Notes under the pieces: model-generated
Told to the model about the DNA's origin: nothing
The model's input: only the letters and a program-made list of their open reading frames with translations
The model's database searches: none
In this document: positions 26,080-39,215 of the stretch, piece by piece
How the letters are laid out: each line of letters begins with the position of its first letter
Numbering within the stretch: position 1 is the stretch's first letter
Assembly: GCA_013400975.1 (NCBI GenBank)
Contig: WBMZ01002573.1
Span: forward strand, 1 to 64,000
Direction: 5' to 3'
Source: Atrichornis clamosus
Lineage: Eukaryota > Chordata > Aves > Passeriformes > Menuridae
DNA: 64,000 bases
Program-made: the position numbers and the translations under genes

Positions 26080-26550
26080 AAGGGCTGGTTCCTGAAATTC
26101 CAGTGACCATCCTCCCAATACATAGTTGTCCCAAACCTTACAGACTGACACAGATGTACTGAGCACGCTTTAGATTCTTTCTCTATAATCCCCTTTCTTT
26201 TAGGTATTCACTTGTTTCCTGACCACTTTTTGGGTTCTAAGAAACAGAAGAGATGTAAAAAGTACTGCAGTGCAGCAAGGCTCATTCCTGTTCTCACTAG
26301 GAGATACAGTGTAGNAAGGGCTGGTTCCTGAAATTCCAGTGACCATCCTCCCAATACATAGTTGTCCCAAACCTTACAGACTGACACAGATGTACTGAGC
26401 ACGCTTTAGATTCTTTCTCTATAATCCCCTTTCTTTTAGGTATTCACTTGTTTCCTGACCACTTTTTGGGTTCTAAGAAACAGAAGAGATGTAAAAAGTA
26501 CTGCAGTGCAGCAAGGCTCATTCCTGTTCTCACTAGGAGATACAGTGTAG
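26080..26550. repeat. Exact 235-bp duplication separated by a single N, probable assembly join
   Basis: Positions 26,080-26,314 recur at 26,316-26,550 without any difference that I can see, with the window's only ambiguous base (N) at 26,315 between them. The copies are directly abutting apart from that base. A single N between two identical ends is what results when two overlapping contigs are joined across a nominal gap without trimming the overlap, so one copy is probably not real. A true young tandem duplication is the alternative. Neither copy carries a recognised gene. Confidence 0.9.
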
Positions 26551-29500
26551 GAGGAACTTGCTCTTAAATCACCCATTTCAGTGCTCTTCCCCCACACACA
26601 TGTAGATGATGCTTAATTATAACTGACACGCATTTCTGCTGCAGGGATTGCTTTATGTATATCAGTCATCCAGTGCTAAAAAAGCCCAATCTTATTTTAG
26701 TCCCAGACCAGGTTCTCAAAAATCAGAGCTAGCCGGCTCATTTTATGCTCAGTAAATGGGAGACAATTGTATCTACCTTATATACTTCTGTCTTTTCATA
26801 ATCAATAACCAGGTGTTGAATTGTCCTCTGGGGAAGGGTCCTGTGAGGGCTGAGAGACTGAGGCATTACAAAACTGCTTACATCAAGGCCACTCACGATT
26901 TATGCACTATATGATTGGCCAGAATGAGCCTCTAGGGTTAAGCTTGCAGATACTAGTTTGCAATAGACAGAAATAGTAAGTGACCTAATCAAGTATTTTT
27001 CTACTTAATATGTAGCCTAATTAAGATATTATAATATTCAGGAAGTAACAAAAGGTCCATGCCCAGTAAGAGATTTCTTGTAATATGAGAAGATCACATT
27101 TGTGTAGGTTTAGAGTAATTAATGAGAGGAAACTGGCATAAGAAAAATAAATAAGAACCAGAAACATGCAGGAATGTTGGCAGAGAAATACAGAGGCCCA
27201 TCAGCAAATAAAAGCAGCACTGTGATCTGGGCTGAAAATAGTTCCCCAAGTAAATTTATCATCTTTGGTACAATAATAAATCCATGGCACACATCACTAA
27301 AGATGCTGAAAGTAATGGTAAGGGAAACAGTCCATGTTACCATCAAGTATTTAAAAGAACCAGGTTCTTCACTCTGCAGTGAAATAAAGGTAATCTTGTT
27401 TCAGAGAAGACAAGACAGAAGTGGATTTGTGCTCCATGCAGGACAAAATTTATGGTGCTCAAAACAAAGTGACAGCAGGCAAAGTGCTCACTTCCAGTAG
27501 CCTAAATGTAATCTCCTGTTTTAACAGGCTGAACTTGTCAAAAAGGCTGAGTGAGGGTGAGAGTCAGAACCCACTACTTGGGAAGGCTAGAAGTCAGTTC
27601 AACATCCTTATCAAAGGGGTCAGTTTGCTTCCATGGGAGCCAGAGAAAAGGAAACCTATCACTCTAACATAGTGCATTCCCTCCATAGTGCATATCTAAA
27701 TGTAACTACAGTGCAGCCTGAGGCTGGCACTGAGTTTACCTTGCCTAGACAGCTGTCTAGGGACTACAGGGACTACAGATGTCTAGGGACTCCTACACTG
27801 CATCTCCTCCCTCATGCAAGGGTCCCCATGAAGCCACGACATTCCTCATTTTAGGACCCTGATCCCTCTAATCTGTGTTTTGATTACAAACCACTATAGA
27901 CAGCTGGCAGCCAAGACTCAGTGTACATGTAAATCACACAAAACCCCTAAAAAGTCCCTGAAAGGTGTGCTAAACTCCTCTATTTTAAACTGCAGAACAT
28001 CTATACCTGCAGGAGGTCACAGGCTAGGTAGCTAGAGACAAACAACACAGCTGAATGGGAAGACTAATGCACAGTTTTCCATGGCTAACACCAACTTCGG
28101 TAAACAAAAATTACCAGAGCCAAGTGACAATGTTGCTTTGGTATACCACAATCCAATATTTAATTTTTCCAGGATTCATCTTCCTTCACTCCCTTAATGG
28201 TGATAGTGCCACTGTTTTCCAGAGGGTCAGTGTTCCATGACTGGAACATGAGAACAACATGCACTTCCTGTAAGAAGGAAGAAGACAATAACTAACTATT
28301 GAAAAACTTTAGAGTGAAAGCCAGTCTTGATACAAGGATGCCAAACTACATGAAGCCCACTGCATTCTAAGTACCTTTCACAATTATTCATTTATCCACA
28401 GCATTACCAGTTTACCTATCATTTCTAGCTTTAATCTGCTGACTTTCAGTTACCACAACTATCTCTCTGTGCTTTAGTCTGAGCTGCCTAGGTTGCTTTT
28501 TCTTTGCGAGATATTTCACTCTGCTAACTTTAGCTAAAACCATGAACCCTAAGCATATTTCATTATACAAATTGCATCAGATTTCAGAGCCTTACTGAGA
28601 AAGCCATGTTCAGTTCATTATATTTGTAATAGCAAGTGCTAGGAAGCCCAACAGATGTCTGAAAAGCAGCTGTGATTTTTTTGTTATCAGGGATAAATTC
28701 ACCTGCACGAACAAGATAGAAACCAAGTTCTGGCTTATTTCAGAGACTCCACTTTCATAATTCCCCCTGAAAGATATGGAATGGCTACAAACAGGACAAA
28801 TTCAGTCCTGATAAGAGCATTAGATCAGAAAACCTTATTGACTCCATAACCTCATGCACAGCATAGTGTTATAGTTGTGCCTTTTTTTTTTTTTTTTTTT
28901 TTTTAAACACAGTGACCTTGTTTAGTCATCATTTGCCCTTCAAACTTCCTATTTAAGCTTTTGGATAATCAGTTATGTCTTCATCATACCAGTAAGAGGC
29001 TTTCATTTGGTTTGCATTTTTCTTTAAATTGAAGTGATCACCACAGTCATCTCTGAAGCTTTACCCAAAGTGCAATTTAACACAGTTACACATGACCTGC
29101 CAGGTCTTTATAACTCAGTGAAGGCAAAATGTTTAAGTCAATTTCTTCTTGAGAGATAGTTCTTGGGTACAGCGTGATTATCACACCTTATTAGACAAAA
29201 GGAACCTGATGATCTAAGTTGTTTTATATTTGGGATTTTACTCTTGAACTACTTTTCAGTGTTTCAAATGCTCAGAAACACATGTAACAGGCAATGGAAT
29301 TGCTGTTTGAAACATTACAAAAGGCAAGAAAAAGTTTTCATCTATTGTACTGTATGATTTCTACAAGACAGTAGTGGAACATTTAATAGCACTGACTGAA
29401 CGTCTTTCATAAATAAAAGGTGAAATTAAAAACAGCCATCATTTAGACCCTTATTACAGATGATTATGTAGTGACTGTTGGTGCTGAGCCAGTCTGAGTG

Positions 29501-32500
29501 GCATACTGTAAACACTTAGGCCAATCTCAATGTTATCAGCATCTCAGCACCACCTCGCATTAGACATTAAGGAAGGAGTATGCATGTTAATGTAGTCACA
29601 TATTTTTTTAAAATGCATTTTAAGTGTTCCCTGAGTCTGGTAGGCCTTAAGCAAGTACTCCCTATAGAGAATATTCTGCTTGTGATTTCGTGCATCGATG
29701 TTACTAGGCAACATACATATCATCCTACACAGTTGCCCATACTTGTCCAAGATCCTGCAAAGAAGGATGACATTGCAAAACCATAAGCAGAGCTAGATCA
29801 AGATGCTGGAGCAATGCAGCAACACAACTGTAGAAGTGTTCTGTGACTGCCAGTTTGTGTGTATTAGGTGGAACTATAGGAAGCCTATGGATGCCCATTT
29901 TAGTCTTCCACATCAATTCTTCTGGTAAACTTATACCTATTTATACAAGAAAGACTGAATTTTCACAGTGCCTCTTTGTGAAATAATTTTTCCCTCTGCA
30001 GTTGAGCACATGACTCTCTTTTTAGGCTTCCTATTCATAGCTGTAAAAAGTTGCTAACAAATGACATTCACAGAATCTCAATGAAGCAGTAAAGATTTTT
30101 CCTAGAACTTTTACATCACTCTTGGGCACAGATATTTTATGACCAGGTAAAGATAGACATCTGTGCTCCTTAATATTCAGCTTTAGAGAAAATAAGGTCA
30201 ATTCTTACATTTGAGAAGCAACATCCTAAGACAAAGTAGGAGCAAGTCTGTAATGTCACTGTTACAAAGTGTTTTATGTGAAAAGCATGGACAGGACCAA
30301 AAGAATTTATAATGAATTGTATTAAGTATAGAAGATGCAATGATCACATCAGATCCATATCCCTTTATGTCTGCAACACTTGTCTCAACCTGCTGTTGCA
30401 CACCTATGTTTAGCTATAGCATTTGACGCATTTTCTTACTGAAGTCGCAGAATTAGACCCTATATTCATTATTCCATGAATGATCCTGTTAAATTCAGAG
30501 GAACCATTCTTGAAAGCAAAGTCAACTGTGCTGGAAACATTAATAGAGTAAAAATCTATCTGCAAAAGTTTTGATACAGATTTTCAAGTGTGTTCTTCTA
30601 CAACGCTATAGTTCTAACAAATTTTGCAAAACAGTTACATAATTGCTCATGAAAACATAAATCTTCAACAAATATTTTCTTTTTTCCTCTTTCTGGTAGA
30701 AAAATATTTGACTGGACTTTGAATTCAGAATTATGCTCCTTAGCCATTGTTTGAACTCCTAAAAGCCTAAGTAAACTGACAGTTTTATGCCAGTCATCTC
30801 AAGGCTGTTTTACACCAATCACCCACCAGTTATGTTTATCCCCCTATCCTATATGGTATCAATTTGTGGCTCACTGCATGACTCAAATCACAGTCACTAC
30901 ACAAAATCATGCACAAGTACTTGTGCAGGCACTTGCAAAGATTTTAGTCTTTCCTTTCTAGTTATGTTCTTGTAAGCAGAAGTTTGCATGGCTAAATACT
31001 ACCAGAAAATTCAAGATTCAAGGGCTGTCAGCGGGGTTGGTTGGTGGGGGGGATTTGCAGGTGTTTGCCAGCCTTTATTCTTGCAGAAGAAAAGATTGTG
31101 GCATTTTCCTGTCTCTGCCACACGTATGTTTATGTCCTACACCAATAAAGGCATTATCAGATGCCCAAGCTCTAGCTGGAAGTCAGTTGGGCTGTATCAA
31201 AGCCTAAACTGGTAAGCAATGCAGCTCTTTTGTCTTAGCTGAGGGATAATTAGTACCAACTGAGGATCTGGCTTTTTACATGCTGTCAAAAAGGGAAGGC
31301 TGTAGAAAGGAACTTCCACAGAATCAGGTTTTGTGTACATTTCCTGCCATTCTTTATCTCTAGTTTTGGCCTATTTCATAATTTGAAAATGTCACTCCAA
31401 TTATATTCGGTTTTGCAGTTATATAATTCCCCATACCCTGTCACAGCCCTGATTCCACTCCCGCTAAAGATTCAACTATAAACAGGCTTTATAAACTCTA
31501 CAAACAATTCTCTAGCTTTTGGGTACTAAGGAATTACATTCCCTTCAATTACATGGTATCTAGCTGGGCTGTCAATTGAACAGTTTAAAAAGAAAAAAAC
31601 AAAACAATTGCAGACAAGTAGACAAGTAAAGGTGTTTGAATCTTCTGTTGTTGATACAGCAGCACTGTCACAACAATGGTCACTAGTCTGGACTTGCTAA
31701 CTCCAGTAGCAGAAGTGCTCACTGTTACTGCTATGCAGATCATCAGATCCATGAAAACAGTAAAATGAAATGCTTCACTCCTGCAAACTGCATGTCTTCT
31801 GCAAGGCTCCATAAAGAATCAAAGACTCAACAGTATCGACTATTTATACAGCACAGCCCATTTTTTTCTTTTGGATTTGTGTTCTAGGTGGAACTGTGAC
31901 CTCAAAAAAGACTGATATCTCTGTCCACTGCATCCATTAACTACAGCTTCAATGATTTTTAAAATTATTGCTAGTTTACTCTTTTGTAAAGACTATGCAA
32001 CAACCGCATTCATTTTAGGAGTCTTTAGGATTTCAGCTCCTTTAAATGTACAAGTACATTTTCAAATTTCCTGACCTAGACAACCAACATTACCAACGGG
32101 TGAACTTCAGAGAAATAGGAAACAAGACACACTGGATCAAGATTAGAATTCCACATGATATTCAGAAGGGCTACGTAACTAAATTCTAGATTGAAGAGGC
32201 GACTACTTTATGCCAAATTCATCACTAGCATAAACAGATGTGATTTCCAAATTTATGCCAAGTTGCAGCCTCTTATTATGAGAACATGACCTTTTTCATT
32301 CCTATTATTCCTACCTCCCCCTGCCCCCAATTCCTTCTTTATTTTGGCATGCAGCCCAAGACTGCATGCACCAGTTATGTTTTTATAATACTCCAGTCTC
32401 AGTTTCCACTAAGAGGTAAGAACAGCCAAAATGCACATTGCAGGGCCCTTATAAATAGTTAACATCTAAATAACACTCCTACAAGAAGAACAGATTGAAA

Positions 32501-35500
32501 ATGGCAGCAAGATGCTAGATCTTCCAAGCTGTAAAAATGTTGAAAATTGAGTAATCAGACATAGTCTGGTTGAAGCATCAGGGTGCACAAGACATTACTG
32601 TTTAAAATATGATTCTGCATTGATTAATAGCAATGAATATATGTTGCTCAAGCACAAAGCACTGAGAACTTGTAAATACATGTTGAACAGCAGGCTAAAA
32701 GTTAAAGAGGGATTCAGTTAGCTATTTACTTCACAGAGACCTCAATAATCTATGGATGCCTCATCCAGATATCTAGGTACCCAAGGGCTTAAAGTGTAAG
32801 CAAACCAATAGGTCAACAATGTAGGCTTTTCTATTAATCTAATAGGGGCTTTAAAAGCTATCCGGAGTAGCCAGGCCTGGCTGTCTAGCAATCATTTAAA
32901 GATTTTGCGGTCTCTTGTCATGCCAAGTCTCAGCTTTCTTCAGGACAAAAGTGCAGAGTATAACTTCGAACAAAGTTATGGTTAAGGATGTTTGTAGCTG
33001 GATTTTTCACCTACTTAAAAGGCTGGATTAAAACCCTTGTATTTTATCCCTTCACTTTCAGTTGAACAAGGATTTGATATTTTCTCTTACAGTAAGTCAT
33101 TTCAAAGATCTCTATTTCAAGTGATTGTAGCACAAGAATTATTGGACTAACAGCTCTAAAGATAAAAGACCAGGCAACAGAGACCACACAACAGAGGAGA
33201 GTGGTAGAGCAGCCTTTCATCCACCTAGCCACGATCCAGCTGGTGGATATAAATGTAGACTTCATATAAATGCAGACTCCAACTTCATCAACATGTTTCT
33301 GTGCAGACTGTAATGGTTGTCTCTCTCAAAAGTTATAGATGTCTGACTTGCAGATGCACTGAGCTGAACAAACCCAGAGGTGAGAGCAATGAGAAGACAC
33401 AGAGATTTAAAATGCTGTCCTAGAAATGGAAGGTCCACCTGCTGTCAACTACCCTTTGAACCAGCTAAGAGTTATTGCACAGAGGATCATTCTACATCCA
33501 GTCTAGGAGCTGGGTTGTGGAAGCTGGTGAATTCAACTATATGCAGCTTTTAAAGAGTGAACAGTATTAACAGGAGTATAACATGCACATTCTTGAAATT
33601 GGCCTGTGACTGCCGAAGTCACTTGGATGCAAATACTAAATACATAATTGCAGCCTATTGTTCTCTACATAATACCTGCAGCAACACTAGGAGTTGAACT
33701 GATCACTTGCACACAGTGATCTCTAGCAGCTAAAACAATCAGAGCAACTGCAGAGTTAACCATAAAGAATCCATTTCCAGTGTTAATGGACCTTAGGAGG
33801 ACAAAAAAAGAAACCACGTCACATAACTATTGTTACAGCTGATACTACGTATAAAGGCTTAGAGGTATCAAAATGTCATGGGCTGTGTTCTTCAGCAAGT
33901 TTCAGTTCCAGAAGTTTCTATGGCAACTGAATTGTTAATCCACATGGTTTATATTCCAATTCATGCTAGAGATCACATTTGACAAATGGCACAAGCTCCC
34001 AGTTTATGGCTAATTGGTTCCACGTTTGGGGATATAAAGTCCCATTTGCTGGGTTGCAGCAATTTCATTGTTTTTGTGTTTTCACACACTGCTTCTTTTA
34101 ATCACAAATACGAAAACCCAAATATTTTAAACAGAACTTCAGTAATGCAGTAAAGTACAATTTAAAAGAAGCAAACAGGTTCAATATTTGTGATACTGAG
34201 TGCCTAGAGTGTCTCTTGTGTTATTTTCCCCACACATTTCTTCTTGCATAGGCATTAGTGGGCAGGACTTGCCTGCATGTCATAACAACGTGCTGAAGCT
34301 CCAGCTCCCTGCCAGCAATGCCATGGGTTATAGAAGCATGGGACAAAGAACAGAACAGCACAGGATGCACAGAGCTCACTGAGGCCTGGCTCCATACAAA
34401 GGTCAGTCACTAGAATTTGTTCTAGTACAAAAATGCTTCTTTAAATATAAAAGGTGCTACATCTCTCTTAAGGGATATTTTATAGCAAGTGTACTCCCTT
34501 TAAGGAGTGTGGATATTTCTCCCCATTCAAATGTCTTTATCTGCTTCCAACTATAAATTATTTTGAACTATTAAAACTAACCGGTTTTAACATTCAAAAA
34601 TATTATAATCCATTTCATAACACTGCTCAAATTAAGTTAATTTGAAGCTCAGACTTGAAAAAAACAATATTTAACAGTTTAGAATATTTAGCAGTCTTAA
34701 AATTAGAACTTGTTCCATTTTTCCAATAATTAGTATTTGTACCATAATTATAGTTTGTCTATAATTTCAGTAATTCTTAGAGCTTAGCTGCAAATCGAGT
34801 CCTTATTCAACACACAAGAATGTTTCCAACCAGTGGAAAATATTCAAAATCTCTTCAGACGCAGAGTTTAAGAGATCCCTATGGATATGGGGGAGAAGAG
34901 GGGATGAAGATAACACACGTTTATCATAACCAGATATTCAAAGCCTGCAAAACAAAGTATGACTAGATATCATAGGCTAGTGTCTTCAGAGAGACCCCAA
35001 CATTCAGAAGGTATTTGGGGTATCAGTGTTTGGATTTACATTGTTCCAAAACTTACACAAGGCTTGTCTCTGAACGTTCTCAGCTCAATTTTAGAGGAAG
35101 CAATTTCATTTTCCAGTTCTTTCACTTAACCCTGAACCTTTTCCTCAGGCCACTTATTATCACTATCACACCAACAAGTCCGCCAGATGTAAAGTTTTCG
35201 TCTGTGATAAGCCTCTGGACCCAGCCAAGGATTTCCACAAGATTTCTACCTAGAACTTCTGGCCCAGTCATATGAGTTATTGCAAAACCATGTCTCCAAC
35301 AAGCTCTGTTACCCTGGACATAATACCAGCTCAAAGATTTAAGACATATCCATGTCTACATGCTGTTTACTTACTCATTAAAGAGCCTTTCTAGAAGTTT
35401 GTACACAGTATGTTATTTTTTTGCTTGGATCACAAGTACAAAACATGATATTGCCCTTGCCGGTAATTTCAATGGAAAAGTCTCAATTATATCCATGATT

Positions 35501-38500
35501 TATTACCCACACACAATTTCTACTATTTTAGGTGTAATCTTTAGACAACATAAGAGGAACACTTGCAACCTAGCACAATTCTGTTAAGATCAAACATAAG
35601 CCTTTTCAGGTGGAAATCCACACCAAGAAGAGAGTGTATTCAATAACTGTATTTCTAAGCTTGCAGAAAGCAAGCTACTGAACATGTAATTTATTAATTT
35701 AGCATGTGAATAAGAAATATCCCTTAAAATACAGGGCTTTTCATGCAGCTAAAAGCCATGGGAATCCATTGTGAAGTTTGTTCAAAACAGTAGTTCAGTT
35801 TCTGGGACAGTTCTATTTTCATGGAATGGAAACTACATTAATAAATCCAAGGTTCAGTACTTCTGTTCCTTCCTAGTCTGCCATAACTCTTTTAGTTCAA
35901 TGTCTCTCCAATTTCAATTACAATATCCTTCCAAAAGCAATATTTCTGTGCTCAGAATTTTTCATGCAGTATCAGTTCTTTAAATACCAAAATCTAAGTC
36001 ACACTGCAGAAATGGAAAAAATGTTCTGAAGAACTGGAGAGGAAAAACAAAAGATTCCACAGATAGCTTTTCAACAGAACTATAGAATTCGCAAATCAAT
36101 TTTGTTGTGCCAACCACTAATCTGTGTTTTTGTATTGTGATGTTATTCTACAGTTGCCAGCAGACACAGCAAGACAATGCTTTAACACCTGATCAACTGC
36201 ATTAGAGAAATAATGGCATTTATTATTTAAAATGGACAGTAGATTACTAAGTCTTGGTATAACTTTGGATGTTTCACAGCATTGACACTGATATTCCCCC
36301 TCCTTTCCCCTTCAATTACCTTCTCCACATACAACTACCCATGGAGAACAAGCATTTGATCTTTGAACAAAAAAAGAAAACTGGTAGTTCAGTGCTCTGC
36401 AGACTCTCTCCTCAATCTGTGAAAAATACTTGAAACTCCAGAAACAGTAGAAATGACAAAACAGAAGGTTTTCTCTGTTACAGGGCAACCAGGCAATTTT
36501 GTGCTCACCAGTACTTGAAATACATGCTGCATGACAAGTTTGGAAGCATCATTTCTGGGAATTAGAGATTTTAAATACCAGTAACTAGCTGAAGCAAGTG
36601 TTCTTGACAGTCCCAGATACTCACCCTCTTCTAAAAAGGGAAAGGTGGAGGATAAAAAAAACCCCACAAGTGGTATGACTTTTTCTGAAAGAATTCAATT
36701 GCCTTCTGGAAAGTGTTAAATAGAAAAAACCCCAAACTTGTAGGACCCCAGTAGCTCATAAGTAGAATCATCACGCTACCAGAGTTTCCTTAAATTGTAG
36801 TACCTGAATGTCATATTATGTACAACCAATCTTATGCAAGGTGTACCATAAAAAAAACCCCAAACTACAAACACACACCACCCTTCCAAATTTCAGACTA
36901 TGCTAAGCAAGCATAGATTTCTGTAAGGCAATGCCATTCAGCATTCAATGCCTGGCCTTTATTTCTACATTTCTTTCTCATTCCTTTCCAGCTGCTCTCT
37001 TGGGATGAGGTAAATGAGGGGAAGTTTAAAGGTGAAAGAAATTAAAAGAAAAAGCAGGAACAAAGTAACACTTAAGCTACTTCAGTAGTATGTCTTGGCA
37101 ACTCAAGATCTTTCTTAAGATCGTGCCATTATCAACTACTCCAGATAACTACCTTCTTCACAGTGGGTCTGCAGAAGGACAGTGCAGATATGTACTGCTG
37201 CCAGACTGGTTTCCAGCTCCTTTAGGGCAGCACATGCAGGTCACTGAAACAGTCTTCTAAGAAGACCTTGGAAAAGACTGGTGAACACTTAATGAATGTG
37301 CTACTCTGGGTTTTTGTGATGCCTCCTGAAGACTTATATAAAAGCCTTTCTTCATTTCCATAAAGGCAGCTCCATCCAACAATATACACACTACTTCCTC
37401 CAAAAAAAGATCAGCTCATACATAACTGGGGTCTCTTATTCTCTGCATTGATACCTTAAAAATGCATGGAGGGGAAGCACTTCTAGGTCTCTAGCTACTG
37501 CCCTTTGACTTCAGTTACAACAACTGCTCTTAACACACACTTCCGACTGCTCTGCAGTCCCAGGAACGCCCATCTGAGCAGCCTGGCCTGAGCCAGCATT
37601 CCTGGTACACTAGCCAAAACCACAATACTTACAGATTATTCTCTCAACTGCCTGGAGGAACGTATCTTCATTTGGCAGAATGCAAATGAATTAACAGTTT
37701 AGAAAACTCTACGTAGTAAAAGAGGAATCAAACACTAGAAAAGTAACAATATAGGCTACCAGGTTTCCAGGAAGCAGCAGAGAATATTCTGGTTTCATGC
37801 CCTATAACACACTGTACTACCAGAAGATACCAGTTAGTGACATAAAGCAGCAAATAGGAGAGATGCGGCCACATGAGGAACCCAAGTCAGTTGTGAGACA
37901 ATTTTCCACACTGTCCATTGCAAACTGTGAATGTCAGAGTGATACTGACACAAATACAAGCTCACAGATGATGTAACATACTGAGGCTTTGCTTCTAATG
38001 GCCAGTTCACTCACATCATTCATAACACCAGTAAAAATTTGATAACACTATACTACTACAAAAATACTTGGTAAAATGGTCCTGTAACTTCAAACTTGAT
38101 CATTCGTATTTGCTCATTAAGTGCCTTTTTGGGACAAAATTCTATTGTTAAATTAGCAGAATCTGTTTGAGGGTAATTGCTACACCCATCATTTCTCTAA
38201 CAATAAGCAGTCTTCAGAGTTTATACAGCTAACATGGATCACACGAGCCAAGCTAGATATTTTCCATTTACATTTGGTAGAAGTTCATAGGATGGATTAT
38301 ATTTTTTGATAAGAAGGTGAATATAATTTCCAATATTTAACACTAACTACCAGCCATCAAGAGAGCGGATTGGGTTTTTTTACTAAGCCATAGTCTCCAG
38401 TGCTGAATCAAAATTCCCATTATACAGTGATTAATGGATGCCAGATTTACAAGAACATTAGGCTGTGAATTATGTATTTAGACTGGCATTTATGCCATGT

Positions 38501-38858
38501 TGTTCCCCACAATTGCGGGGCAAAAAATACAGAGACAAGGACTAAACATGTGCAGAGAATAGTTAGAAAAAGCCTGAACTTGGCTAAACAGGGAGAGTTC
38601 CCTTATCTGTGTTCTCTCATTTCTTCCAGTGACAACCGGTTTTCTCGTTTTCTGAAAGTTAACACATACAACTCTATGGACCTAAAAGGTAGTGCATGTT
38701 TATAAAAGGTGAATAAACACTGAAAGCCATCTTCTTTCTGCTTCTGCTATCTCATGAAAGTAGGCTGTGCACAGGTCTTCCGTGTCATAGTTAGCATCAA
38801 ACTACTGCCTCTCTGAGCACACTGTTACCTTTTCTGCAAATGCAGCATGCAAAAAACT
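26551..38858. other. Long non-coding stretch, nothing recognised
   Basis: No recognisable exon or RNA gene. It holds a poly-T run (listed separately), a small internal repeat of 'tctagggactac' near 27,756-27,790, and A-run/C-run patches near 36,656, 36,724 and 36,848. Open frames are short and unlike known proteins. Confidence 0.55.
28882..28904. repeat. 23-nt poly-T run
   Basis: An uninterrupted run of 23 T residues. It could be the poly-A tail of a minus-strand retrocopy whose body lies to the right, but the sequence to the right matches no retrocopy or transcript I recognise and has no clear flanking repeat. Confidence 0.9.
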
Positions 38859-39215
38859 TATAGAATCATAGAATTAAAAAGGTTGGAAAACAACTCTAAG
38901 ATCATCTAGTCCAACTGTTAACCCAGCACCAACATGTTCAACACTAAACCGTATCCCCCAAGTGCCACATCCACATGCCTTTTGAACACTTCCGATGGTG
39001 ATTCCACCACCAATCTAAACCTTCCCTGGTGCAACTTGAGGCCATTTTCTCTCATCCTGTCACTTGCTGCCTGGGAGAAGAGACTGACTCCCACCTGGCT
39101 ATGGACTCCTTTCAGTCAGTTGTAGAGAGTGATAAGGTCTCCTCTGAGCCTCCTCTTCTCCAGGCTAAACAGCCTCCTCATAAGACTCATGCTCCAGACT
39201 CTTCCCCAGTATAAC
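38859..39215 (-). mobile_element. CR1 LINE, 5'-truncated 3' end
   Basis: The left end reads 'tagaatcatagaat', the reverse complement of the CR1 terminal octamer repeat. It is followed by 'ggttggaaaacaactctaagatcatctagtccaac'-type sequence, then blocks 'gcaacttgaggccattttctctcatcctgtc' and 'gataaggtctcctctgagcctcctcttctccaggctaaacag'. These are the standard CR1 3' blocks in order, read from the minus strand. The copy is truncated, as most CR1 copies are, and carries none of the reverse transcriptase. The right boundary is approximate. Confidence 0.9.

Noticed and set aside
28882..29100. Processed pseudogene ending in the poly-T run (minus strand)
   Set aside because: The flanking body matches no transcript I recognise, and no target-site duplication is visible.
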